Shown here: positions 1 through 12,504 of the stretch, in pieces
How the letters are laid out: every line of letters starts with the position of its first letter
Position numbering within the stretch: the first letter of the stretch is position 1
NCBI GenBank assembly: GCA_029204225.1
Contig: CM055111.1
Span: 27,980,340 to 28,044,339, forward strand
DNA: 64,000 bases
Reading direction: 5' to 3'
DNA from: Diphasiastrum complanatum
Taxonomy: Eukaryota > Streptophyta > Lycopodiopsida > Lycopodiales > Lycopodiaceae
Notes under the pieces: model-generated
The model's database searches: none
Told to the model about the DNA's origin: nothing
What the model saw: the letters and a program-made list of their open reading frames with translations, nothing else
Made by a program: the position numbers and the translations under genes

Positions 1-183
1 TGGCTTCATGAGAGAAAGATTGTATGAGATTATAAACAATCTATTCCTACACAATTTGTTCCCTAAACTCAAGTTTACTTCACCAAAAAAGTGCTAAATT
101 TATTTTGGTGGGCAGTTAGCACTCCATCTCAGAGGTGATAACTGCCCCTTGAGAGACTTTGCTAGCTGTGGGTACGATTGGTG

Positions 184-186
<3 letters not shown>

Positions 187-241
<55 letters not shown>
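187..241. repeat. (TC)27 microsatellite
   Basis: Uninterrupted TC dinucleotide array of about 55 bp. The long open frames crossing it (alternating Arg-Glu or Ser-Leu) are artefacts of the repeat. Nothing else is recognisable in bases 1-360. Confidence 0.97.
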
Positions 242-243
<2 letters not shown>

Positions 244-360
244 GGGCTCTGTTACATACATATATAGCTTTAAAAAAATGCCTTACTATGATAGAAGACC
301 CCACATAATAGAAAACGTTTTTTAAAAAAATGGTGGGAAAGTTACTATTTAGTAATGACA

Positions 361-1340
361 TTCAAATGATGAAGGATGTCAAAAAGATGTTATCGAATGA
401 ATTTGATATGACAAATTTAGGGCCGGCCCATTTCTGCTTTGGTATACAGATTTTCAATGATCATATGATCATAGATTGATTTACATCAATCAACAAAGGT
501 GCATTCATAATCTGTTATATAAACATCAAATGGCTGACTATAAACTAGCCAAAACTCCAGTGGATCTAGGTTTGAAGTATTCGAAGGACTAGTGTCCCCA
601 GTCTTTCAAAGAAGTCGAGCAGACGAAACAATATCCCTATCATTCTACTACTGGTTCTCTCATGTATGCCATGATATGTACTAGACCTGACATTGCTTAT
701 TTAGCTAGTACACTAAGCCAATTCATGTCGAATCCAAGTTTCATTCATTGGAAAGCTCTACTTAGAATTCTTCAATATTTATAGTTGACCGAGAATTATT
801 GCATTTGTTATGATGGAAATTTGAATGATGATTCAAATGACCAAGTTAATCTTCTTCAAGATTTTACAGATGCAAATTGGGATGGAGATGTTGATAGGAG
901 AAAGTCAACATCAAGATATACCTTTCTATTCAACAAAGGTCATGTCTCTTGGAACAACAAGAAGCGTAATTCGACTATGTTAACTTCGATTGAGGCCGAA
1001 TACATTATGGCCACACATGCTGCAAAAGAAGCTATTTGATTAAGGCGTCTATTGTCAAACATTAATATTAGTCCGTTACAAGCAACTTCCATCTTTTGCG
1101 ACAATTAGAGTACTGATTGTTTTATCTGTTAATCCCAAGTATCATTCCTGGAGCAAGCACATTGAGATCAAATATCATTTCGTCATAGACAAAGTACTCA
1201 AAAGGGAGATCATTTCTAACCTTTTGCATAATAGAGTTCATGACAACGGATATATTTACTAAAGTGCTATCATTTGACAATCATTCTAAGTATAGCAGTA
1301 TATTAATCTTAACACCTTGATTTTTTATGAGTTCACATTA
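361..1340 (+). pseudogene. Ty1/copia reverse transcriptase-RNase H remnant
   Basis: This is the C-terminal third of a copia polyprotein: the end of the reverse transcriptase (MTNLGPAHFC, resembling the usual DLG..xFLG segment) followed by the hallmark RNase H segment. Visible motifs are TGSLMYAMICTRPDIAY near 650-710, HWKALLRILQYL near 750-780, DANWDGDVDRRKSTSRYTF near 870-930 and SIEAEYIMATHAAKEAI near 990-1038. The frame is interrupted by stops near 478, 590, 781, 1038 and 1107 and by small indels, so it is dead. It lacks Gag, protease, integrase and the YVDD palm, which would lie left of the window or are lost in the CT-array region. It runs directly into a polypurine tract and LTR. The RNase H text resembles the two copies at 43.1-45.6 kb, so these belong to related lineages. 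Confidence 0.9.
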
Positions 1341-1348
1341 AGGGGCAG

Positions 1349-2628
1349 TGTTAGATTTCATTCCTTAAATCATTTTGTGATGTGGAACTTCTCTGTAATT
1401 TTACTCACATTATCAAGATAGTGTCAAAGGTTTCAAGACCATCTGCAGAAATATACATAATGTTGACACAAAATCAAAGCAATTGTTGAGGGTTACCAAA
1501 TAACTATTGAAGTAGATTGGATAGTGGAATCTTATCCATTACATATTTTGGGTCCAATTTTGTAACTCCACATGGCACCTACTAGGTGGATAGTGGTCCA
1601 TTTCGTTAGGGCTATGCCATCAACAACTATAAATAGATCAGTAAATCAGTTCATTTTATATCATCAAGTTCAGGTCTCAAGAGTAGATTCTTCTTTTTCT
1701 CCTCTTTGTGTTTTGCCGTAGGTGTTGACTGATCATTAATAAGCTATCATGATTATAGTTTGTGTATGAGCAAAATTTATAGTAGAATATGATGTGCTAT
1801 TATTATAGTGCAATCAAAGTAGACAACCAATGTATTTATTATCATTTAGCAATATAGACTGCATTCAACAATTCGACACATGACTTGTCTTGTTCAGTTG
1901 TTTTTGTTATTCATGCTATTATGATCTAAGTTCTGATAATTGGCAATGAAGCGATCTTTCTCTGTCAATCATTTTTTGCACAGCTTGTGACTGATAGTAA
2001 AGCTATGTTTATGATAGTATCAAAAAAGTTTTGTTATTACATTCGTCATGTTCATCAAGAATAAATCAAGAGCATATATTTGTTTTCAAGAAATCAAACG
2101 TCTATCTAAAATCAAACCAGAAGAAAATTCAAAGTCCTAAGCACAAATGGGGGGCCAAATCAAATAGCAAATAAGACATACATAGATGAGAGATGTATCT
2201 ACTAAGATGCCTAGTACTATCGACCAGTTCTAAACTGTTCTTCTAGGCTTGTAATATTGATCAGTAGATTTGCTTACAGCAAACTCATGTACATTCACGC
2301 TATGGTCTCTGAAAGAAACAAAACACTTCAAAGATCCATGTAACACTTTCTCCACTACAATCACTCTATTTTTTTCCTTTCATACTTGTAGATACTGTCT
2401 GGGTGCCCTTTATTTGGAGTTTGTAGCCCTTCATTTGGTCCAAAACAGACTTAAAATAAGGTAGATAGGGCTTTTTGAAATTTTAAATTGTTTCTTCATG
2501 TGAAGAAACTCCCTTCTTCAAAGAATCAAGGCCTTGGATTTTTTAATTTAAAATAATTGAAGTGAACCATATATGTCCTTCTCTGCCCTTCAGGCCCTTT
2601 CAGCCCAATATTGGACATTGATCTAACA
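1349..2628 (+). repeat. copia 3' LTR following the RT remnant
   Basis: The purine-rich TTAAGGGGCAG at 1338-1348 is a polypurine tract, immediately followed by TGTTAGAT. The same 8 bp recur inverted as ATCTAACA at 2621-2628, which I take as the two LTR ends (about 1280 bp). A TATA box (1628-1636) lies inside. The left end is well supported by the tract; the right end rests on the inverted match alone, and no target-site duplication can be tested because the 5' end of the element is missing. Confidence 0.5.
1628..1636 (+). promoter_or_regulatory. TATA box of the LTR promoter
   Basis: TATAAATAG, a canonical plant TATA box about 280 bp inside the LTR and on the element's coding strand. Transcription of the element would start roughly 30 bp downstream. 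Confidence 0.5.
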
Positions 2629-3870
2629 AGGCTCAATCTCAAGCATTGGTCCTCATCCATTGGAAAAAGACCAAAATTTTTTGATATTACCTAATAATAA
2701 TGATAATCATATGTTTTTACAACCTACATGTTTGAGTCCCTTATAGGCTATGAGCCTATCAAAAGTCAAACTGTAAGTTTTCATTTTCATATAGATTAGT
2801 AAATGTTTTTAGCTTAAGATTCTATGAATAATTAGTTTGACTCTAAGCTCTAGTACATATTTTGCTTGGCAAATAGTGAAGTTTTAACAAGGTGCAAGCC
2901 AATATAATCTATTGTTAATCTAAAATGACCATACAAGTATTTTTAAATCGACATCAAGTTATCATATGAATATTAGCTTGCAAAAACTAAACATTTTTAT
3001 ATTGACTATTGCATCACCTTAGGTTGGAATCTATATGAAAAAGAGTTTGTATAAAAATTTGAGCTCGTGGAGAGAGAAAAAATAAAATTAAGCTATCTCA
3101 TTATAAAGCCAATTGGCTATGGGCCCATGAGTCACTAAAAAGCTTAGTCCAAAAAAAATTCAACAACTTTTAAAGGATTCTTTTGCAAGTGCACCTAAGT
3201 CCCATCAAACCATATAAAAGACTTCACCATGATCATATCATGATCTTATTTTCTCATGTCACAACTTACAAGCATCCAGATGCACTCTTTGTCCAAAACA
3301 CACTCTCCCTAAAACTCTAGAAGACATGAAGGCAAGTTCAAGGTGGGCTGGTGGGGTAAGTGGTGTGTGCCATTATTATTACTATTATTATTATGCACCT
3401 TCTTGGCTTCTTCAAATAGGAGTGTCAGGGGAGGCGTTAAGACCAGTAGTCTATGGGATCTGCAGCAATGACAGTAGCATGATAATAACAATTTACGGTA
3501 TTCTGATAGAAGAACGGTCATGTGACCCCTAACGGACAGATCGAGCTCGGAAGCTTGGGTGGGCGCGTGCAGTCTGTGCTGCACAATCCAGATTCCAGAG
3601 TAGTCGCTGTCGCTTGACTCCTTTGTCACCAACAATAAATAATATTAAAACTGAGTAATAAGTTGCACTCGGTTACTAAGGTCAAGGTCGTCATTGGAGA
3701 ACGAGCTTGGCCTTTAGGCTTTCATTTTGAGATCGCCCGTGACCTCGGCAGTGGGCAGTTTGGACACACATGCCCCACGGCTCAGGCCCGCAACTACTCG
3801 TTGCCTACTGCATAGTAGGCTGTAGTGCTAACAATGGGGCACAGCTGCAATTTAGTACTCACAACAGCTT
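2629..3870. other. no gene seen
   Basis: AT-rich DNA without a convincing coding frame. It holds a short imperfect TTA-repeat at about 3371-3393 and scattered A/T runs. Short open frames near 3309-3640 read against each other on both strands and resemble no family I know. Confidence 0.6.
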
Positions 3871-3877
3871 CAGCCTT

Positions 3878-3984
3878 CCAGGCAGGATGGGTCCTTCCCC
3901 CAGTCCAAGGATGATGGATCGATTAGAGTCTAGACGTCCAGGCAGGATGGGTCCTTCGCCAGTCCAAGGATGATGGATCGATCA
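3878..3984. repeat. 60-bp period tandem duplication
   Basis: About 45 bp beginning CCAGGCAGGATGGGTCCTTC (3878) recurs 60 bp later (3938) with one deletion and few substitutions. It is non-coding, in a locally GC-rich patch. Confidence 0.9.
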
Positions 3985-4143
3985 GACGTCCAGACTCCAG
4001 GATTGTGCCTAGATGAAATGATGGTGCAGGGCCTAGTGTTAGCTCTAGGCCAGCTTGTAGCGGGGGCCTGGGCCCCATTGGGCATTCGTGAGCTGCAATG
4101 CAATATGCATGACCAAAAGCCCATTTGCCTTTAAAGAAAGTCA

Positions 4144-4404
4144 AAGCATGCAGCAAAGTGCCAATTGCAAGGTAATAAAAAAAACTGTCCAGGCCCCACC
4201 CAGGTGGTAGAAAGATGATTTTTTTCAGAAAGAGAAATCTTAGATAAGGTTCAACTTTCAAAATTCCTTAAAATACAAAGCATACAACAAAGTGCCAATT
4301 GCAAGGCAATTAAAGAACTACCCAACTGGTGGAAAGGTGAATTTAGAAAGAAAAATCTTAGATAAGGTTCAACTTTCAAAATATCCTTAAAATACAACAA
4401 ATTC
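4144..4404. repeat. diverged tandem duplication, about 130-bp unit
   Basis: Two adjacent units share CAAAGTGCCAATTGCAAGG (about 4153 and 4287) and AAATCTTAGATAAGGTTCAA (about 4234 and 4352). They differ by indels around the middle. Function unknown; the remaining 4405-5809 holds no recognisable gene. Confidence 0.85.
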
Positions 4405-5809
4405 GTATCTTTTGAAAACCTGAGGATTTCCTGCAATTTTATGTTAGAAGATAACCTTAAAAAATACAAGCCATTTGGGATTTAGAAAAAATAGTAGCCC
4501 TTCATTTTTCAAAGCTGTGCACTGTGTATACATGTCAAACTCCATGCCCGGTCCCTCCCCTTCCAATGGTTATGGAAAAGCCCCCCCCAATGATGATGGA
4601 AGACATTGGAGATATCCTAGATTGTGCCAAGATGATGGATGGGTGAGAGACGTTTGAAATATGCTTCTCCCAAGTTAACTACACATATGTTTTGGTTTTT
4701 TAGTCTCCGCCAATGTTACTTTGAAGTTTGCATCAGCGTCATCAATTACTTGGAATAGCATCATCATATACAAATTAAATACAATACCTACACAGCATCA
4801 TACACAGTGCCGCAAGGTTGGTGTGCGTACTGCTTGTATATCAATGTACATAATGCTCTAATAGCCACCCCGGCCCACTAAGCTGGGACAATATTAGAAA
4901 ATATACAACACAAAGGTTCTTGTGAAATTTAATAAACAAATCTGTCAGAAATAAGATATATAAGGACTTCTCTGGCGTTCCCCAATGCTTTACAGAAAGA
5001 CTGCCCTTGCATGAAAAGGGCAAATATCTTCATGTCATCACAGACACCTCATGTGGAAAGGCCCTCTTACAATTCAGCATGGCTGAAAAAATGGAGATTC
5101 TTCTGTGCATTTTGAGTTAATTCTCAAAGAATAAGATTTTTAAGCAAAAGCACAAAAGTTTCAAATAGCTTTGTAGGATTAAGCTGTTAATTTGATAAGC
5201 ACACTTGAGACTTGCAGTCTTCAAGAAGTTAATACTGGATTTCAAAACTTGAGCTTCGAAGCGAGTCATTGCTATAGTAACTTGACATCCTTTGAGCAAA
5301 ATAGTTGAATATCTGCATCACTATTATTCTTGAGCCTTTGCTGGTCAGTGACTCAGTGCTGGTGCTACTTGCTTTCACAAACATCCATAGATTCGTCTGT
5401 AGACTTTTGGCAATTTTTCTATAAAAAGATTTTGGCTTTACATGTATGTACAAGTCAGGATTGATTGAGCACGCTGGCATCATCAAGAGTTAATGCCCAC
5501 AGGCAGTGCAGCAACATGTCTTCAAAATGCAAAAGTTTGGAGTTAGAGCTGGTGTTTGTTTGACAACATTCAGGTAACTTAATATTATGGGTAGGTGTTT
5601 TGCCCAGGATTGATTTTATGCCATTACCAATCTAGATTCCTAGTCACCCACAATTGACACGAGTTGTTCAAGCATTATGCTAACACAGTCTAAATTTATG
5701 CGCATCACTATCCACCAAGCTATTGCAAGATACTAGTTAGGTTGACCTGTAATTGGCATCAGGATCCAATGATTCCAGAGCATCTTCCACTCTTATGAGC
5801 AATATTTAA

Positions 5810-6003
5810 GATTTAAGGAACATGCCTTCCAGAGCAAAGTAGTTATATTGATATTAGCACCCATACAGACTATGAAAGAAAACATGACCATGTATTTCCT
5901 TGAGGCGATTTAAGGAACATGCCTTCCAGAGCAAAGTAGTTATATTGATATTAGCACCCATACAGACTATGAAAGAAAACATGACCATGTATTTCCTTGA
6001 GGC
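5810..6003. repeat. perfect 97-bp tandem duplication
   Basis: Bases 5810-5906 are repeated at 5907-6003 without a visible mismatch, so the duplication is recent. It lies about 0.8 kb beyond the kinase stop codon, probably past the 3' UTR. The rest of 4660-6805 shows no gene. Confidence 0.97.
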
Positions 6004-6805
6004 AGGATGGACATGACTGCTGTGCCTAATATAGAGCTAAATGCATTTCAAAGACATATTTCTGGATGTTTTTCAATGAATAGCACAATATCTATCCCTG
6101 GTGATACACATGAAGTCATTTATACACCTGTTATCATGATTATTCACATGTTTTTCATAAACAATCTTCAGACTGAAAAATCCTCCTTGGACTGAAAAGA
6201 CCTTAATGGCACATGCAGGGACTCCTTATGTTTGTATAGAATGCTCAATAATATACTGTTTGAAATGGAATTTTTACATCCTTTCTTATAAAATAAGTCT
6301 CTGCTAACGTGAACAATCAAGCCCAGCAAGATTATTTGCAGTCTTTAAGCCACAGCTAATTTCCATATATATCTAGCAAAGTTGTTCCCACATGAAACCT
6401 TATAATAAAATCATTCGACTTTCTTAAGGTGCTTGCATTCTGTTCCCTACATCTACTGTCTACAATCAATCAGATCAAAAAATGATGAACAGAGACTTGA
6501 CTAAAGGGATACTAGATCCCTTTAAGATCAGGAAGGTTGTCTCAGAATATTGTTACAGCAGTATTTTGGTAAGCATAATGTATCACGTAAATAATTGGAA
6601 TTACAGATTCTAAAGCAGATCAACCCTCGCACAGGTTGAGCAAAATCTACTATACAATTCTCCATTAACTTTTATAGCTTTATCTCATATATAATAATGC
6701 TACATAAGTCAATCTTCTTGTATACTCCTTGGATGTGAAAAGGTGATTATATGCAGTTTGTCTTGTCCTGACTACCACATATGTGGGAAAAAATGTTTGA
6801 TCTTT

Positions 6806-9800
6806 CTAGCCTTCATACCTACGCCAGGGTTTCTTGTATGCTCTTTTAGGGCTGAGCTTTTCAATCAAGGTGCCATCTTCTAACTCAACCTCTTTTGAAA
6901 GATTTTGTAGCATCTTCTCCTGGCTGTTCGAAACCTTTTGCTTGGCACGCCCTATGTCTTTGGTTGCTCTTCGATCCTACAAACCATGTTGATGGTTAGC
7001 AATGCCTATGAGACACTTAACGGTGTTCATCTGCATATGAAACTCAAAGAGCTGATATTCTTATTTGTGAAGCAACCATTCCAACACATCAATAAGCAAT
7101 TTGCTTACATCACGAAACGGAAAGTCGTCTGCCTCAAGCATGTGGACTACATGTCCAATTTTTGGTCTTTTGACAGAATCAGGGTCAACACATCGAAGAG
7201 CAATAAGCAAGGCCCTTTTCAAGGCTCGTGAAGAAGGCTTCAATTCCAAAGTAGGATCTGCAACGTCTTCAGAGCGCCTGCTTCCAACCATTATCTTCAC
7301 CCAATCTACAAGGTTCACCTGTGCAGACAACATATTGTTTAACATTATTGCATTATGATTTCAGCAGAATGGTTTGCTGCATCATGCTCGTGATTAGTTT
7401 CAACCCAAGTCGTAGGCCAAGCCACCAGCAAAATGCAGAGAGAAAGCTAAGCGACTAGATACAATGCTAGTATTTTGCACAGAGTAGCAATGATCAGAAA
7501 TAAAATCATACCTCTCCAGCAGGGCGACTGTAGTCCACAGGATCCCTTCCAGTAATAACCTCCATGAGAAGAACACCAAAGCTGTATACATCACTTCTCT
7601 CAGTGAGCATTCCTGTGTTTGCATACTCTGGGGCAACGTATCTGTATATAATGAAAGGAAAGTTCATTCAAACTTGGCGGAAGAGATTCATGTCTGTAGT
7701 AACCAAAAATTTCTAATAAATTGCTGCTTCCTATGTTTCAAGATGGATATCAGAACAAGCTTGCATATCTTGTTGAATCAATGGTCTTTCACTATACAGA
7801 GCTTAATTACCCAAATGTGCCCATCACTCGAGTTGTGACATGGCTTTTGTCTGATCCCAGAAGCTTTGCCAATCCAAAATCTGAAACCTTAGCATTGTAC
7901 TGTGAATCTATCAGTATATTGCTTGCTTTTATATCTCTGTGAACTACCTTTGGCTCTAGAGCTTCATGCAGGTACGTCAATCTGTACAACCAAATCAGGA
8001 TGAGCATTTGTGTTACTAGTTTCCTTTTTTATGTTGCTTGTAGCTTGGAAATTTTCAATTAAGACTCGTTCCCAAGAGTCAAAAATATCAAAAGATGAAC
8101 AAGAGTAACCATCCCAAAACAGTTCACTAGAAGGTTCTCAAATGAAGCCTAATCAGGTTTTGGTTTGACTTGTATGTGCTAGCTTGCATGGGAGAGGGAA
8201 GGGGGGCACGGGGAGATATGAACAAGCCTTACGCTTTTGCAGTCCCGAGAATAACCTTCATGCGTGCATCCCAAGTTAGTGAGGTGGTCTTTGACATCGG
8301 TCCGTGAAGCCATTGTTCAAGATTTCCATTGTCCACGTACTCATACACCAACATCCTGAGATACCAACACTCCATAGGCACTTGCTTCAGCAAACTAACC
8401 AGAATATATCATTGACCAGAACAAACTGATTAAGCAACATCGAAAAAAACAACACCGAGTGCTCGCCGAGTGTATAGGGAGCACAAACACCAAAAGCACT
8501 GGAATACTGCATTTGATGTTGCTCATGATTAGTAGTAACTAAGATTCAAGTGTCTATAATTCTTATATAATGTTGCATGCAAACAACGTGAAGAACAACA
8601 GTCAATGAAGTTAAAGACTCAAATGTTTTCAATCTTCAACCATGCAATCTCATACTTTGTGAATGGATCTGATAGCTGCTCGATTCTCAAGCACGAGTGT
8701 CAAGAGAAATGTACCTGTAGTTTCCTTCTGCACAATATCCAAGAAGTCGTACAAGATTTTTGTGCCTCACTCTCCCAATGGCCTCTACTTCAACTCGAAA
8801 CTCTTTCTCTGCTTGGCCTCTGCAGAGGATATCATGCAAATTTGCAACAAATAATAAGGAAAACATTCAGTAAAATCCGAATCAAATAGACACTCATGAA
8901 CTGGGATATGATGTTAGGTTTCTTCCTGAATGGGCTGATTTAGAGAGTAAAAATTGTAAAGGAAGCGATTGACAATAGCTTATTTACGAATTACTACACT
9001 GATTATGATTTTCTTGCTCTGGAGTTGAAACGAAATATCCATGGACAAAGTTGACTATACATATCGAATCTAGTCATATGTACATAAGAAGTGCACCATC
9101 CTGGCATTCCATCACTGCCAGAAGCTTTTGTTAAGCATACTTTGAACAGCCTTTAGTTCGTCCTCATACCTGTTGTTCAGGAGGTTCTTGACAGCAATCG
9201 TAACACCGTCAACCTGTCCCTTGTACACAATGCCATAGCCTCCTTCACCCAGCACATTGCATTCAGCAAATTCTTCAGTGGCAACCGACAAATCTCGGAG
9301 TGTATACCAATGGCCCCAACCCAAATGGCAAACTTCTGGAACAGTTGCAATAGAGGATTCAGTGGAGCGAGAATCCCCACTTCCATGAGAAGTTTTCTCC
9401 ACAGATTCCTTTGTCAAACCCTTTTCTAAAAGGCTGATAGCTACTTTCTGAAGTCTTTCTTGACTCAAAGGGCTGCTGCCCACAAGCTCATGCCTTGCCA
9501 AACCAGGGGCTCTCACTTCTTGTCTTCCCGTTGCGAATTTTCCTGGTGTCTTTGGGTATCCTGTCTCATGCATGTAACCTTGAATTTCCTCAGTGTCACT
9601 AGCTGAGAATCCCTGCACCTCCTCCCTACCCACAGTCTCTGGTATGAACGAAGCTCTTTCCTCTAATCTATAGCCATCCCTGGGGATATATATTCTTTGA
9701 GCATCAGCATGTACAACATTCACATGGACTACAGCCTTCTCTGAATCCTTTTCACCATAAATTTCAGAGCTTGAGATTGGAAAACTAGGAGGAGGCCCAT

Positions 9801-10035
9801 AGGGATTTCCTACTCCATCCATTTTCACTTCCTGAATTTCTTTGGAGATATTGGGTATGATTTGCCGTAGGCTGTCTTTCGTCCTCTTTGATCTTCTTCT
9901 AGAAACTAGCCAGATTGACAGGAAAAATAGAATGAAGACAAAGATTACTCCAACTCCAATTCCAAGGACAACCCATAGCTTCAGCCCAAAGATGGAGGTT
10001 CTCTTGGAGAGTTGATCGTTCAAGAAGCTGCTCAT
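6806..10035 (-). CDS. receptor-like protein kinase (RLCK-V type), 7 exons
   Basis: Predicted membrane-anchored Ser/Thr kinase of the plant family that includes Arabidopsis At2g42960/At3g59110. Coding exons on the minus strand: 10035-9170, 8819-8715, 8355-8233, 7981-7811, 7641-7512, 7318-7109, 6976-6806. All six introns are GT..AG and the phases agree (2,2,2,2,0,0), giving 591 codons plus TAG at 6808-6806. Domains: short N-terminus, one transmembrane helix (about residues 19-44), basic stop-transfer RRRSKR, a variable Ser/Glu-rich linker to about 245, then the kinase. Seen: glycine loop LGEGGYG (262-268), ATP lysine K283, helix-C Glu299, HRD catalytic D381, DFG 399-401, activation loop [21 protein letters not shown], and a conserved tail. 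All key residues are present, so it should be an active RD kinase. An upstream in-frame ATG at 10074 would add 13 residues, but GCAG at 10044-10041 looks like the acceptor of a 5' UTR intron, so I prefer 10035. Ligand and pathway are unknown. Confidence 0.93.
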
Positions 10036-11300
10036 TTTGCCTGCCAAAGCTTTAACAAACTTCAAACTCGGCAAAAGGGATATATGAAATCAACAAAGGC
10101 CTTTCTCCAAGTCAGCAGTGTGAGGTGCTCTGCACCTAGAAACTCGTGAACAGTCAAAGTTTTGCCTAATTCAAGCCCCATCCAGCTGCTGCCTCCTCTA
10201 CAGACGATACATAGATCATGCGATGCACATTTACCAGCCTGATACTACCAAAAGGGATGAGGACGGCAACGCCAGAGAACTCGATAATACTAGAGTCCGC
10301 CTGCAGCAGACTAAGTAAAGACGATGTGATCGAAGTAGTGGCTGAGAGTTAAAATCACAGATGTACTTGAATGCTGCTACACATACGGATCTATGTCGAC
10401 CGATCTGCTGAGGCTTCAAGCTGCATTTACACTTTCATTGATAAAGTAAATGATCTTAAACACAGCCGAGGTATTAGTATGAGGGAGCTAGCAACAAAAC
10501 AAAAAATTGAAAAGAAAAGCTCAAAGGTTTGGCATATTTGAGCAGAGCATCCGGCAGCGATTTCAAGCCACTGAGCCTCCGCTAAGATATACCCGAAGCG
10601 ATTATCTCAATAGCACCTTGAAGGTACTAGCATACTAAGACCTATCTCTAAAACCAGAGACTTTGATGCTTTTAGCGGACAAGGACAATGAAGGACAAGC
10701 GATTTCGGCTACTGTCACACTGTGGAGAGTCCCTATTGAAAACGAATGCAGAAAAAAAGGTCTCATGTATTTCCTGTGTCAGTAGACTGTTAGCTCAACC
10801 AATGGGTCCATAAAGAGGCAATGCGGCTTTTCGAGCAGAGTATGAAGGTGGCAAAGCAGAAGGAAGACGAATCATTTCCAGCATCACCCAATTGAGAAAG
10901 AGCGAGACAAAGAGAGACAGAAGTGGCAAGAATTTACAGATTCGTGACTAATGAACTTATTGCAGCTGCTACAAGAGTACTCTTGAAATGCCAAGAGATT
11001 TATGTACAGTGCAGATTAGGCCAAGAACAAAGTGAACAAAAAAAAAAGTCTTTGAGTTTGTTGAGAGTTGTTGAGCTGCAAATAAGTTATCGCGTATCTG
11101 CCCAGTAACAGCAGAATGACAGTTTAGGTGAGAGGATAGCTCCTCAGAAGGTAGGAGGGAAGAAGAGCACGGGGGAAAATGCTAAAGAAGAGGAAAAGAG
11201 AGACGGAAGGACAGGAAGCCAGCAAAGAGCAGAAATGCAACAAAATTCCACGTCTTTGTCTGTTCCTTTTTTATTTAGACAAACCTTTTTATTTTAAAAG
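10036..11300 (-). promoter_or_regulatory. 5' leader and promoter region of the kinase gene
   Basis: No coding potential. On the minus strand a splice acceptor-like GCAG ends at 10041, six bases before the preferred ATG, suggesting a leader intron. Pyrimidine-rich stretches on the gene strand (complement of the GAG/GAC-rich 10895-10920 and 11155-11235) are typical of plant 5' UTRs. CTAAATAAA at about 11267-11275 (minus) could be a TATA element. Intron donor and transcription start are not pinned down. Confidence 0.45.
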
Positions 11301-11755
11301 GCAATTGACAAATAAAAACCAAAAGGAACTCCCCAATCAACAATAAAAGTCATTGGAAAATCTATTGTGCAAAGGGTCATTTGGAGCCAAATGGAGAGCT
11401 TTAAAATGAGATGTGACTTTTTAAGTGAGATGTAACTTTGAAACTAAACAATCACAATTAATTGCTCACTTCTTTCCTCAAGTGAAGGTCAAGAGTTAGA
11501 TCCCAATTTTGGCATATAATAAATACTCAACAACTCATTCAAACCACCATGATGGTAATTGGAAAGTCCAATTCTCTCTATAGAAGTTGATTTGAAGTTT
11601 GATGACTCTTGCCCAAGCAACACTTGAGGTTTTGATGACTCCTTGCCTAAGTAATATTCTATGTAAAAACATTTGAGCATCCTCTTGTGTGAAGTTTGAT
11701 TTAAATGAACGATATTCTTCATCCATATCTAGGGAAGTTTCTCGTGGTATTTTTG

Positions 11756-11961
11756 GACGACATTTTGATTTACAGTAAGACTCTTGAGGAGCACGAGACA
11801 CATTTGCGTACAATCTTAGATAATCTAAGGTAGGCAAAGCTTTATGTTAAAGAGTCTAAATGTGAGTTTTTTCAAAAAAGACTCAAGTATTTGGGACATA
11901 TCGTTTCCGATTGAGGTCTTGAGATCAACTACGATAAGGTCCAGAAAGTTATACACGATTG
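11756..11961 (+). pseudogene. Ty3/gypsy reverse transcriptase fragment
   Basis: About 68 codons in one frame read DDILIYSKTLEEHETHL, then KCEFFQKRLKYLGHIVSD, the end of the palm (the second half of the catalytic YVDD/F.DD motif) and the following segment of a gypsy reverse transcriptase. Two in-frame stops (at about 11832 and 11913) interrupt it. It ends at the start of a candidate LTR at 11960. No other part of this element is visible nearby. Upstream 11300-11755 holds no gene I recognise. Confidence 0.85.
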
Positions 11962-12504
11962 TTGTAAGGAAATCTACTTATCAGTAACAAGCCTAGAATA
12001 ATAGTTTAGAACTGGACGATAGTGCTAGACATCTCAACAAATAAATTATTGATGTGATTCATCTGATGATCTGTTAGATTTATACATCTAAGTTGATCTG
12101 GTTCTTATTATCTATGCATCTTACTTTGCATATATACACAACGTAGTTACTTTATTAGTCACTAGCTTCTAAGCTGATCATATAGTAAAGTGGGCATGAA
12201 GTCTCATTCGATAGTAGTAACGATAGTCCTTGAGATGTGAAGTGTAGCTGTTTGGTTCGAACATCTGTCGAAGTTTGTCGAGTTGATGGTGTTGATAGTT
12301 CAACCATCAACTTTGACTTTGTGTAGTGTTGTGAACCTGTCTGGAACTTGTGTGTATTTCTGCAGGTTCTTCATCTATAGTAGATTCTCGAGGAAATAAC
12401 CAAGTCTGGGAGTCTATCGTGTGGATACCTGAAAGGAATAGCTAATAATACATATAGAGGCAACTAGATCAAATAGGGTTTGAAGTGGAATTAAAATTCC
12501 AACA
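11960..12504. repeat. candidate LTR or solo LTR
   Basis: A 545-bp segment starts TGTTG exactly where the gypsy RT fragment ends and finishes CCAACA, a possible LTR end pair. The following TTGGTGCCCTATCC could be a primer-binding site. The flanking 5 bp do not match, so a clean solo insertion is not supported. Tentative. Confidence 0.3.

Noticed and set aside
3309-3640. Opposed open frames of 68 and 108 codons
   Set aside because: They overlap on both strands, contain TTA/AAT repeats and show no domain.
6938-8854. Plus-strand open frames over the kinase
   Set aside because: They are antisense shadows of the kinase exons and introns.
9112-9169. Extension of kinase exon 1 ([18 protein letters not shown]) as a truncated kinase end
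   Set aside because: It is intron read-through: a GT donor at 9169 and an in-frame exon at 8819-8715 restore the conserved kinase sequence.
10036-10074. Upstream ATG adding 13 residues to the kinase
   Set aside because: A GCAG acceptor lies between it and the second ATG and relatives begin near the second Met; the upstream ATG is probably intronic.
11960-12504. Clean solo LTR with target-site duplication
   Set aside because: Flanking pentamers do not match; kept only as a candidate LTR.
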